Assembly (NCBI GenBank): GCA_012032065.1 | Contig: JAAURV010000096.1 | Coordinates: 1-9,664 of the forward strand | DNA length: 9,664 bases | From: Hyphomicrobiales bacterium | GTDB lineage: Bacteria > Pseudomonadota > Alphaproteobacteria > Rhizobiales > Aestuariivirgaceae | Reading direction: 5' to 3' | Part shown: piece after piece, positions 1-5,740 of the stretch | Layout: every line of letters starts with the position of its first letter | Numbering within the stretch: the first letter of the stretch is position 1 | Notes under the pieces: generated by a model | The model's input: the letters and a program-made list of their open reading frames with translations, nothing else | Told to the model about the DNA's origin: nothing | The model's database searches: none | Made by a program: the position numbers and the translations under genes

Positions 1-172
1 GGGCCAACCGCTCGCCAATGTTCACGCCGGGATATTTTGGTGTTGAAGGCAATATAAAAGTGATGGTCGCCCGGCAGTCCAGGTAACGCTCCACCTTTCG
101 CAATGCATCGCGCACCACGCCCCTAAGGGCGTTCTGGGCGAGCTGGTCGTATCGCATCAAGTCTTCGGGCAT
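1..172 (-). CDS. sspB: SspB, ClpXP adaptor for ssrA-tagged proteins (N-terminal part, runs off window)
   Basis: SspB tethers proteins carrying the tmRNA tag to the ClpXP protease in the cytoplasm. The minus strand from ATG at 172-170 reads MPEDLMRYDQLAQNALRGVV and then RDALRKVER, which matches the alphaproteobacterial SspB N-terminus as I remember it. A Shine-Dalgarno-like GGGAG lies at 180-176, three bases before the ATG. Around 85-81 one base appears to be missing: the expected GLPGDHHFYIAFNTK is found in another frame at 80-36. An extra A in the run at 38-35 then restores the first frame, giving YPGVNIGERL. The two shifts compensate, so the frame stays open, but about 16 residues are wrong unless the shifts are sequence errors. 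The gene follows ssrA on the same strand, which fits its job. The identification is firm for the family; the C-terminal ClpX-binding tail lies outside the window. Confidence 0.82.
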   Translation of the reverse strand, partial: MPEDLMRYDQLAQNALRGVVRDALRKVERYLDCRATITFILPSTPKYPGVNIGERLA

Positions 173-189
173 CGGCTCCCGTTCCGCAT

Positions 190-206
190 CTGGCGACTCG
201 CGCCAG
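190..206 (-). other. Small hairpin in the sspB leader
   Basis: Perfect 6-bp inverted repeat (CTGGCG / CGCCAG) with a 5-nt loop, 18 bases upstream of the sspB ATG. No T-run follows, so it is not an evident terminator. It could be an mRNA leader structure or chance in GC-rich DNA. Confidence 0.25.
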
Positions 207-247
207 CAATACACCACCTCGGTGCGGCATGCAGCCCCGTTGTCCGC

Positions 248-284
248 AAAAAGGAAGTGCCGGCTTCTGTTGCCAGGTGCCGGC
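248..284 (-). terminator. Hairpin plus T-run at the 3' end of ssrA
   Basis: On the minus strand, GCCGGC (284-279) can pair with GCCGGC (264-259) across a 14-nt loop. After the six bases ACTTCC come five T's (252-248). It lies after the tmRNA tag stop and before sspB. It may be a Rho-independent terminator or part of the tmRNA coding piece's 3' pseudoknot. The gap between stem and T-run is longer than ideal, so readthrough into sspB is possible. Nearby alternative stems, GGCGG/CCGCC at 294-282 and CCTAG/CTAGG at 315-293, suggest a structured 3' end. Confidence 0.5.
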
Positions 285-341
285 GGACCCCGCCTAGAGC
301 TGCTAAGGCCCTAGGACTTCAATTTCGGCACTCGCACTGCG

Positions 342-380
342 TTAAGCAGCGAGAGCAACCGGAGCATAGTTGTCGTTGGC
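342..380 (-). other. tmRNA tag reading frame, ANDNYAPVALAA
   Basis: Inside the ssrA coding piece, codons from GCC at 380-378 to GCT at 347-345 read ANDNYAPVALAA, followed by TAA at 344-342. With the alanine carried by the tmRNA the appended peptide would be AANDNYAPVALAA. The N-terminal ANDNY resembles the SspB-binding half of known tags (E. coli AANDENYALAA), and the terminal LAA is the ClpX recognition end. The resume codon is placed by analogy with E. coli. Confidence 0.9.
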
Positions 381-475
381 AACTATATGTTTAGCCCGAT
401 AACGTCGGAACCATCACGAGCAAAAGTTCACCCTTTACACCCCCGTCGATCCTGTTTCGGCCCCTTGTCAGGGAT

Positions 476-544
476 CAGTGGTCAGTAATCAGAGGTCAAG
501 AAGGAGAGGTCCCTTGACCTCTGACTTCTGATCACCGACCACTG
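476..544. repeat. Large imperfect inverted repeat in the ssrA internal spacer
   Basis: The outer arms CAGTGGTC (476-483) and GACCACTG (537-544) pair perfectly over 8 bp. The inner arms TCAGAGGTCAAG (489-500) and its complement (513-524) pair over 12 bp around a 12-nt loop (501-512). Unpaired stretches of 5 nt (484-488) and 12 nt (525-536) separate the two stems. The left arm also contains an imperfect tandem of an ATCAG-GGTCA motif. The element occupies nearly all of the 84-nt spacer between the acceptor CCA (549) and the first base of the coding piece (464). In the RNA it would bring those two processing sites together. Whether it is a dispersed repeat elsewhere in the genome cannot be judged here. 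Confidence 0.85.
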
Positions 545-640
545 CCCCTGGTGGAGCCGCCGGGTACTGCCCCCGGGTCCGAATGGTTTATTGCGGTGTC
601 CGTTTATCGCCATAGCCGCCCCTTGCGAGGCGGCACACGT

Positions 641-669
641 AATATAATGGTTTGGGTGGCCAGTTGGAA
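641..669 (-). promoter_or_regulatory. Predicted sigma-70-type promoter of ssrA
   Basis: On the minus strand, TTCCAA (669-664) is separated by 17 bp from TATATT (646-641). The -10 is a 5/6 match to consensus and the -35 is weak (3/6). A start 6-8 bases downstream, near 634, falls at the beginning of the acceptor-piece hairpin GCCGCC/GGCGGC (634-629, 620-615), consistent with ssrA transcription. Confidence 0.6.
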
Positions 670-724
670 GTGCCCAGTTTCCACGATTTTTGGCGCTTTG
701 GGGCCTTCCGCGCCCTTCAACCAG

Positions 725-733
725 TGCTATAGT
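725..733 (+). promoter_or_regulatory. Predicted extended -10 promoter of the DUF2853 gene
   Basis: TGC followed by TATAGT (728-733) forms an extended -10 element, 48 bases upstream of the ATG at 781. No good -35 is visible at 16-18 bp spacing (the region reads CTTCCG), which extended -10 promoters tolerate. It is divergent from the ssrA promoter. Confidence 0.4.
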
Positions 734-780
734 CCCAAGCGAAGGCAGGACCTTCGGAACCAAAATCGGGGAGCATGAAC

Positions 781-1094
781 ATGGCGGACTATAGTGCCGA
801 CATCAAGAAATATTCGTCCAATATCAACGCGAAAGCTGTCGCCGCAATCGTGAAATTCTGCGGCATCGCGCTTCGGGGGAAAGATTCACAGTGGGTATCG
901 GTCACCGACGATGCGGAGGTTAAACGCGTGGTCGACGGGTTCTGCGCCAAGAAGCTCGGTACTTGACGCTAAGTCGGCCACGGCAGCGGTCAAGGCGGTG
1001 GGCGAGAAAATGAGGGAAGACAAGACCAAAGCACCGGGTCACCGTCTATTACCTCATCGCCGAGCATACGAAGACGCTGGCTAAACTCGCCTGA
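781..1094 (+). pseudogene. DUF2853 family protein, disrupted by two apparent +1 frameshifts
   Basis: DUF2853 proteins are small (about 100 residues), common in alphaproteobacteria, and of unknown function. The ATG at 781 is preferred over the one at 775 because GGGGAG (768-773) then sits 7 bases upstream; the protein starts MADYSADIKKY, as in the family. The first frame stops at TGA 964-966 after KKLGT. Dropping the A at 961 continues as LDAKSATAAVKAVGEKMRED up to KTK. Dropping the G at 1031 then gives HRVTVYYLIAEHTKTLAKLA and a TGA at 1092-1094. The joined product has normal family length and sequence, so the gene was clearly whole recently or still is. Either two insertions killed it, or they are sequence errors; apparent indels in sspB and at the far end favour errors. 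If they are real, a 61-residue truncated protein would be made. Confidence 0.75.
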
Positions 1095-1115
1095 GTTCCA
1101 AGGTTGTTGAATGTT

Positions 1116-1138
1116 GCGGCGGGGCCGGGCCCCGCCGT
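1116..1138 (+). terminator. Strong GC hairpin after the DUF2853 gene
   Basis: CGGCGGGGCC and GGCCCCGCCG (1117-1137) form a near-perfect stem with a minimal loop, followed by GTTTCCGTT. The T-run is poor, so this is an imperfect Rho-independent terminator, but its place between the DUF2853 stop and thyA suits that role. The symmetric hairpin could work in both directions. Confidence 0.5.
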
Positions 1139-1173
1139 TTCCGTTCCGGAGTGGAATCGGCTAGAGAACAACC

Positions 1174-1968
1174 ATGCATCAATATCTCGATCTCATGCGG
1201 CGTGCCCGCGGCCGGGGCGCGCGGAAGGGCGACCGCACCGGCACCGGCACGCTTTCGGTTTTCGGTCACCAGATGCGCTTCGATCTCACGGACGGATTTC
1301 CGCTCGTCACCACGAAGAAGCTGCACCTGCGCTCGATCATCTACGAGCTGCTTTGGTTCATCCGCGGCGAGACGAACGTAAAGTATCTTCGCGACAACAA
1401 GGTCACCATCTGGGACGAATGGGCGAACGAGGACGGCGATCTCGGTCCAGTTTACGGCGCGCAGTGGCGCTCGTGGCCCGCACGCGATGGCGGCACCATC
1501 GATCAGCTTGCCGATGTCATCCAGCGCATCCGCAAATCGCCCGATTCGCGGCGGCTGATCGTGACGGCATGGAACCCGGCGGATGTGGACAAGATGGCGC
1601 TGCCGCCGTGCCATTGCCTGTTCCAGTTCTACGTGGCGAACGGCAAACTGTCGTGCCAGCTCTACCAGCGTTCCGCGGACATTTTTATCGGCGTGCCCTT
1701 CAACATTGCGTCTTACGCGCTGCTCACTCACATGGTGGCGCATGTGACCGGGTTGAAGGTTGGCGAGTTCATCCATACGTTGGGAGATGCGCATCTCTAT
1801 CTCAACCATCTGGATCAAGCCGACGAGCAATTGAAGCGGCAGCCACTGCCGCTGCCGCGTCTCATCATGAAGCGTGATGTCGGGAGTATCGAAGACTTCC
1901 GCTTCGAGGACTTCGAGATCGCCGGTTACGAGTATCACCCTCACATTGCAGCCCCGGTTGCCGTTTGA
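1174..1968 (+). CDS. thyA: Thymidylate synthase
   Basis: Converts dUMP to dTMP in the cytoplasm, using methylene-tetrahydrofolate as both carbon donor and reductant and releasing dihydrofolate. At 264 aa it has exactly the length of the E. coli enzyme, with key residues at the same positions: Arg21 (DRTGTGT), Trp80, the catalytic Cys146 in PPCHCLFQFYV, Arg166 and Asp169 (QRSADIFIG), Asn177, and His207/Tyr209 in HTLGDAHLY. It ends in APVAV, as in the family. The start at 1174 matches the family's N-terminus; only a weak AGAGA lies upstream. It is followed after one base by the CPBP protease gene and then by folA, which regenerates tetrahydrofolate from this enzyme's product. No convincing own promoter is visible in 1139-1173. 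Confidence 0.98.
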   Translation: MHQYLDLMRRARGRGARKGDRTGTGTLSVFGHQMRFDLTDGFPLVTTKKLHLRSIIYELLWFIRGETNVKYLRDNKVTIWDEWANEDGDLGPVYGAQWRSWPARDGGTIDQLADVIQRIRKSPDSRRLIVTAWNPADVDKMALPPCHCLFQFYVANGKLSCQLYQRSADIFIGVPFNIASYALLTHMVAHVTGLKVGEFIHTLGDAHLYLNHLDQADEQLKRQPLPLPRLIMKRDVGSIEDFRFEDFEIAGYEYHPHIAAPVAV

Positions 1969-1969
1969 G

Positions 1970-2770
1970 ATGAACCGCTGGCTCGGCGATGCTTACCGGC
2001 CGGATAACCCAGCCGGGTTGCTGTTTCCCCTTATCGCGGCGGTAATGCTCATCGTTGTCAATCAGGTTCTGCAGTACTTTTCCGCCATAGGCCTCGGCCC
2101 ACTTCTCTTTGGCGCGGAAAGTCTAGAAACCCGGGCAGGCATGAAAGCCGCCTTGGTCGGAATTCTGCCGGTATCGCTGCTCACGGTGTTGCTGGCGCTC
2201 GTTCTGGCCCGCGCCACCGGCTGCGATCCAAGGAAGGTGCTTGCTCTGCGCGGCCCAGGATTGAGCGTGCCGCGCTGGGTGGGGACGGTCCTTTTGTTTC
2301 TGTCCGCCATGTACGCTTTCATCATGCTGATCGTTCTAGCGCTGGGCCTCGACATCAACGACTACACGCCAGGGCCGGACGGAGCATCACCGGACAGCGG
2401 ATCGGCCGGCCTTGTCAAAGAGACCATGTACGACATCGCCAACGAGCCGTGGCTCTTTTGGCTGGTGCTGCCCTCGGTCGTGATTGGCGCGCCGCTGGCC
2501 GAGGAGTTCGTGTTCCGCGGGCATGCCTTTGCGGCATTGAGGAACAGCAAGGCCGGTCCTTTGGGGGCGGTGCTGGTGACCTCATCTGTGTGGGCGCTGC
2601 TTCATTCGACCGAACCGTGGCTCTCGATCGGGTTGATCTTCGGAATGGGCATCGCGCTCGGCCTCCTGCTGTTGCGCTATGGCAGCATCTGGGTGACGGT
2701 TGCCTGCCACGGGGTGTGGAACGGCATTTTCGCGCTGGTCACCTTCGGCGCGGCGTCGGCTACGCCATGA
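1970..2770 (+). CDS. CPBP family intramembrane metalloprotease (CAAX/Abi type)
   Basis: A polytopic inner-membrane protein of 266 aa with the three CPBP (PF02517) motifs in order: EEFVFR (EExxxR, residues 178-183), WALLH (W208 to H212), and HGVWN (H247 to N251). These glutamates and histidines would bind the catalytic metal. Hydrophobic segments lie near residues 18-36, 60-80, 103-127, 161-176, 198-211, 217-236 and 240-262. ATG at 1970 follows the thyA stop by one base. An in-frame ATG at 1874 lies inside thyA and would add a non-membrane tail of 32 residues, so it is rejected. The stop overlaps the folA start (ATGA). Members process prenylated proteins or bacteriocin-related peptides, or have no known substrate; none can be assigned here. 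The tight coupling to folate genes suggests co-expression rather than shared function. Confidence 0.9.
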   Translation: MNRWLGDAYRPDNPAGLLFPLIAAVMLIVVNQVLQYFSAIGLGPLLFGAESLETRAGMKAALVGILPVSLLTVLLALVLARATGCDPRKVLALRGPGLSVPRWVGTVLLFLSAMYAFIMLIVLALGLDINDYTPGPDGASPDSGSAGLVKETMYDIANEPWLFWLVLPSVVIGAPLAEEFVFRGHAFAALRNSKAGPLGAVLVTSSVWALLHSTEPWLSIGLIFGMGIALGLLLLRYGSIWVTVACHGVWNGIFALVTFGAASATP

Positions 2771-3282
2771 GCCGTGTCGCCTTCGTTGTGGCCGTGGCGC
2801 GGAATGGCGTGATCGGCGACGGCGGGATGCTGCCATGGCGCATTCCCTCCGATCTCAAGCGCTTCAAGGCGATCACCATGGGCAAACCGGCGATCATGGG
2901 CCGCAAGACCTGGGAGAGCCTCAAGATCAAGCCATTGCCGGGGCGGACGAACATCGTGGTCACGCGCAACAGCGACTATCGAGCGGAGGGCGCGCTGGTC
3001 GTGAAGAGCCCGGAGGAGGCACTACGCCTCGCCGAGCTGGAAAAGCCTGAGGAAATCTGCGTTATCGGCGGCGGCGAGATCTACGAACTGTTCCTGCCTT
3101 ACACTTCCAGAGTCTACCTTACCGAAGTCGATCTCGCACCGGAGGGCGATACCCGGTTTATGCCGCTCGATCCAATGCAATGGCGCGAGACCTCGCGCGA
3201 GCACTTTGAGAAACAGCCGGGCGACGATGCCGGTTTTGTTTTGCGCACGCTTGACCGGGCAGCACCCGAACGCCAGTATTGA
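2767..3282 (+). CDS. folA: Dihydrofolate reductase
   Basis: Reduces dihydrofolate to tetrahydrofolate with NADPH, closing the cycle opened by ThyA. The 171-aa protein shows the usual landmarks: VVAVARNGVIGDGGMLPW at the N-terminus (the Met20-loop region), the active-site acid Asp29 in RIPSDLKRF, the NADPH-binding MGRKTWES (44-51), and VIGGGEIY (99-106). ATG at 2767 overlaps the preceding stop by four bases (ATGA), which indicates translational coupling. The frame is open far upstream, but that part is out-of-frame CPBP coding sequence. The next gene begins three bases after the stop. Confidence 0.98.
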   Translation: MSRVAFVVAVARNGVIGDGGMLPWRIPSDLKRFKAITMGKPAIMGRKTWESLKIKPLPGRTNIVVTRNSDYRAEGALVVKSPEEALRLAELEKPEEICVIGGGEIYELFLPYTSRVYLTEVDLAPEGDTRFMPLDPMQWRETSREHFEKQPGDDAGFVLRTLDRAAPERQY

Positions 3283-3285
3283 ACA

Positions 3286-4575
3286 ATGGTTCAGTTCCCC
3301 TCCAGCCCCGATGTCGTGATTGTCGGGGCGGGCGTGGCTGGCATTGGAGCCAGCCTTGCGCTCACGCAGCTTGGCGTTCCCCACATCGTTCTCGAGTCAA
3401 AACAGCGGGTTGGCGGCAGGGCTTACAGCGATGAGTCATGTCTGGGTCATCTTTGGGATCATGGCTGCCATTGGTTTCACTCCGCCGACGTAAACATCCT
3501 CCGAAAGCTGGCGCTTGCTATTGGACACGATCACGGCGAGTCGGACCGGAACCGGATGTCGATGCGGTTCTCCGCCGGGGAGTGGCATCGCCAGGATTTC
3601 GACGACGACCCAGTCTGGCAGCAACTCGACCGCATCCCGGAAAGCGGATCGAAAGGACCCGATCAGGCCGCAAGCCAGGTTCTGGATACGATGAGCCCGC
3701 TCTATCCCGTGGTGCGGACGTGGTGCCAGCTCATCTATTCCGCCGATCCGGAGGAGCTTTCTTGCCATGACGCCGCTGCCTACAGTGACAGCCATGTGAA
3801 CATACCGGTCCGGGCGGGTTATGGCGCGCTCGTGGCTCGCATGGCGCGCGGCTTGCCGATCAGGCTTGGGACAAAGGTGACTGCCATCGAGGTCATTCCC
3901 GATGGCGTAAGCGTCGCAACGTCCGAAGGGGTCTTGAAGGCTCGGAGCTGCATTCTCGCGGTCCCGGCGCGGGTCATGGAAAAGGGGTTTCTGAAGATCA
4001 CGCCTTCCGTGCCGCCTGCGCTCGAAAACGCATTCGCAGCAGTACCCTTGGGCTATGGCGAGAAAATCGCGATCTCGTTCGACAAGCCCGTGCTGGCTGG
4101 CCTCGGCGCCGGTTACGGAACGATTTTCGATCCGCCTAGCGCCGATACAGCGCTGATGTTCGAGTTGCATCCGTTCGGCCGGCCTCTCGCCATCTGCCAT
4201 GTCGGCGGCTCAATCGCGCAATCGCTGCTAAAAGACGGCGAGCCCGCGATGATCGAATTGGCTTTGGATAATCTGGTGAAAGCCTTTGGAGGTTCGATCC
4301 GCAAGCACGTAGGGCGGACGGCGGTGACTCAGTGGACAAAAGATCCCGAGATTGGAGGGGCTTATTCCTGCGCCAAACCGGGCAAGGCGAAGGAGCGCAT
4401 GCATTTCCGCGAACCGCTGCACGAGCGCATCTTCATGGCGGGCGAACATACGCATCCACACTACTTCGCCACCGCGCACGGTGCCTATGAGAGCGGCATC
4501 CGCGCCGCGGAACAGGCGGCGGCCCTTTGCGGCTTCCCGAAAGCCGAAATCGATCCTCTGAAGCTCGCCGCCTGA
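3286..4575 (+). CDS. FAD-dependent oxidoreductase, flavin amine oxidase family
   Basis: A 429-aa flavoprotein. The N-terminus holds a Rossmann dinucleotide motif, VVIVGAGVAGIGASLAL (10-26), the ribose-binding Glu37 (VLE), and GGRAYS (43-48). The C-terminus holds the FAD-closing motif GEHTHPHYFATAHGAYESGI (386-405). This layout is that of monoamine/polyamine oxidases and related desaturases. No signal peptide or membrane segment is visible, so it is probably cytoplasmic. The substrate cannot be told from sequence. The folA stop lies three bases upstream and there is no clear ribosome binding site, so translation probably depends on coupling. Its place between folA and hflK is not one I recognise from the usual alphaproteobacterial order; it may be a lineage-specific insertion into the operon. 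ATG at 3286 is the start because the Rossmann motif begins ten residues later. Confidence 0.88.
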   Translation: MVQFPSSPDVVIVGAGVAGIGASLALTQLGVPHIVLESKQRVGGRAYSDESCLGHLWDHGCHWFHSADVNILRKLALAIGHDHGESDRNRMSMRFSAGEWHRQDFDDDPVWQQLDRIPESGSKGPDQAASQVLDTMSPLYPVVRTWCQLIYSADPEELSCHDAAAYSDSHVNIPVRAGYGALVARMARGLPIRLGTKVTAIEVIPDGVSVATSEGVLKARSCILAVPARVMEKGFLKITPSVPPALENAFAAVPLGYGEKIAISFDKPVLAGLGAGYGTIFDPPSADTALMFELHPFGRPLAICHVGGSIAQSLLKDGEPAMIELALDNLVKAFGGSIRKHVGRTAVTQWTKDPEIGGAYSCAKPGKAKERMHFREPLHERIFMAGEHTHPHYFATAHGAYESGIRAAEQAAALCGFPKAEIDPLKLAA

Positions 4576-4582
4576 ACGGCGG

Positions 4583-4611
4583 TGGACAAGGGGGTTCTGC
4601 CTACCTATATC
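4583..4611 (+). promoter_or_regulatory. Predicted promoter of the hflKC-degP block
   Basis: TGGACA (4583-4588, 5/6 to consensus) is separated by 17 bp from TATATC (4606-4611, 4/6), ending 34 bases before the hflK ATG. The -10 context CCTATATCCC also nearly fits the alphaproteobacterial heat-shock (RpoH) pattern CYTATNTNNG, but no CTTG -35 is present. Sigma-70 use is the simpler reading. Confidence 0.5.
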
Positions 4612-4645
4612 CCCGGATCGAAGCAGTATTTGACAAGGACAAGAA

Positions 4646-5740
4646 ATGCCCTGGAGCAAGGATGGCGGCGGAGGCGGCGGTAACAATCAGGGACCATGGG
4701 GCCAAGGCCCGTGGGGCCAAGGCCCCCGAGGGCCGCAAGGGGGCGGCAAAGGGCCTAATCCCCCCGACCTCGATGAGATTATCCGCCGTGGCCAGGACAG
4801 CCTGAAGCAGATCATTCCGCAAGGCGGCGGCCGCAACACCTGGGTCATCGCGGCACTCGCCGTTGGCGCATTCTGGCTCTACAATTCGATCTTTCAGGTG
4901 CAGGCGGATGAGCGCGGCGTGGTGTTGCGCCTCGGCGAATATGCTCGCACCGCCAATCCTGGCCTGCACTTCGCCGCATGGCCGGTCGAGACCATGGAAA
5001 AACCCAAGGTCGACGCCGAACAGCAGATCGATTTCGGCGCCAACGAGACCGAAGGCCTGATGCTGGCCAGCGATCAGAACATCGTCGACATCCGCTTCAC
5101 CGTATTATGGCGGATCGCCGATCCGGAAGACTTCCTGTTCAATGTTCAATCGCAGGAGCCCGTCGTGCGCGCGGTTGCCGAAAGCGCCATGCGCGAAGTG
5201 GTGGGCCGCACGCCCGCCGAAAACATCCGCACCACCGGCCGTCTGAGCGCGCAGGACCAGGTGAAACAGATCGTGCAAACGACACTTGACCAGTATCAGG
5301 CGGGAATTGTCATTACCGCTGTGAACCTGCTGAAGGCCGATCCTCCCGCGCAAGTCATCGCTGCCTTCGAAGAAGTGCAGCGCGCCGAGCAGAACCAGGC
5401 GCAGTTCATCAACGAAGCCGAACTTTACACCAACCAGCGCGTCCAGCTCGCGCAGGGCGAATCGGCCAAACTCGTCGAGGAAGCGCGCGCTTACAAATCG
5501 CGCGTCGTCGCCGAGGCCGAAGGTGAAGCGCAGCGGTTTCTGTCGGTCTACAACGAATACAAGAACGCCAAGGACGTGACCCGGCAGCGCCTGTTCATCG
5601 AAATGATGGAGCAGGTGCTCGGACGGTCGAACAAGATCATCGTCGAAGAATCGGGCGGGCAAGGGGTGGTGCCGTATTTGCCTCTCCCCGAAATTCAGAA
5701 GCGAGTTGAAGAAAACGCAGCCTCGGGAGCACAACAATAA
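4646..5740 (+). CDS. hflK: HflK, SPFH-domain subunit of the FtsH-modulating HflKC complex
   Basis: HflK and HflC form a large membrane cage that surrounds and restrains the FtsH protease. The 364-aa protein has a disordered Gly/Gln/Pro-rich cytoplasmic N-terminus (residues 1-40, with GPWGQ twice), one transmembrane helix near residues 64-82 (TWVIAALAVGAFWLYNSIF), then an SPFH/band-7 domain starting at VQADERGVVLRLGEY. A long Ala/Glu-rich helical region follows, around residues 240-310 (AEGEAQRF). The tail ends VVPYLPLPEIQ, as in other HflK proteins. It is shorter than E. coli HflK (419). AAGGA (4635-4639) lies six bases before ATG 4646. The stop overlaps the hflC start by one base (TAATG). 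A 71-bp gap before it carries a predicted promoter, so a new transcript may start here. Confidence 0.97.
   Translation: MPWSKDGGGGGGNNQGPWGQGPWGQGPRGPQGGGKGPNPPDLDEIIRRGQDSLKQIIPQGGGRNTWVIAALAVGAFWLYNSIFQVQADERGVVLRLGEYARTANPGLHFAAWPVETMEKPKVDAEQQIDFGANETEGLMLASDQNIVDIRFTVLWRIADPEDFLFNVQSQEPVVRAVAESAMREVVGRTPAENIRTTGRLSAQDQVKQIVQTTLDQYQAGIVITAVNLLKADPPAQVIAAFEEVQRAEQNQAQFINEAELYTNQRVQLAQGESAKLVEEARAYKSRVVAEAEGEAQRFLSVYNEYKNAKDVTRQRLFIEMMEQVLGRSNKIIVEESGGQGVVPYLPLPEIQKRVEENAASGAQQ
4697..4725 (+). repeat. Short tandem repeat in hflK encoding GPWGQ
   Basis: TGGGGCCAAGGCCC occurs at 4697-4710 and again at 4712-4725, a 15-bp period (five codons) followed by a diverged GPRGPQ unit. It codes for part of the low-complexity N-terminus of HflK, where such repeats are tolerated. 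Confidence 0.85.

Larger units (their letters stand above)
259..634 (-). ncRNA. ssrA: Permuted two-piece transfer-messenger RNA (alpha-tmRNA)
   Basis: tmRNA rescues stalled ribosomes: it enters charged with alanine, then serves as a short mRNA encoding a degradation tag. The acceptor half is transcribed first (about 634-549) and ends in a T-arm-like stem CCGGG/CCCGG (576-572, 564-560), then CGGCTCC and ACCA (559-549). The coding half begins at 464 with GGGGCCG, pairing with CGGCTCC over seven pairs. The third pair is G-U (462 with 555), the AlaRS identity element. The conserved GGATCGACGGG follows. The reversed order of the halves, with the original ends joined by a spacer at 548-465, is the known alphaproteobacterial permuted arrangement. 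The T-loop reads GGCAGTA rather than the usual TTC type; from memory this is normal for the group. The 5' end is inferred from the promoter; the mature 3' end is uncertain. RNase P and 3' nucleases would release the two pieces. Confidence 0.93.

Noticed and set aside
549..580. Possible ordinary tRNA 3' end (CCA with T-arm)
   Set aside because: No anticodon arm lies upstream on the minus strand, and the matching acceptor strand is at 464-458 with tmRNA signatures, so it belongs to ssrA.
482..763. 93-aa minus-strand open frame and a 75-aa plus-strand frame at 551-778
   Set aside because: Both overlap the tmRNA acceptor piece, spacer and promoters, resemble no family, and have no ribosome binding site.
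1081..1944. Long minus-strand frame of 287 aa opposite thyA
   Set aside because: It is a GC-rich antisense shadow of a fully conserved thyA, with an Arg/His-rich composition and no recognisable domain.
2449..2766. Upstream extension of the folA frame giving a 277-aa protein
   Set aside because: The extra residues are an out-of-frame reading of the CPBP protease; dihydrofolate reductase homology begins at 2767.
4697..4725. Possible mobile or CRISPR-like repeat
   Set aside because: Only two in-frame copies without spacers, coding a Gly-rich HflK segment.
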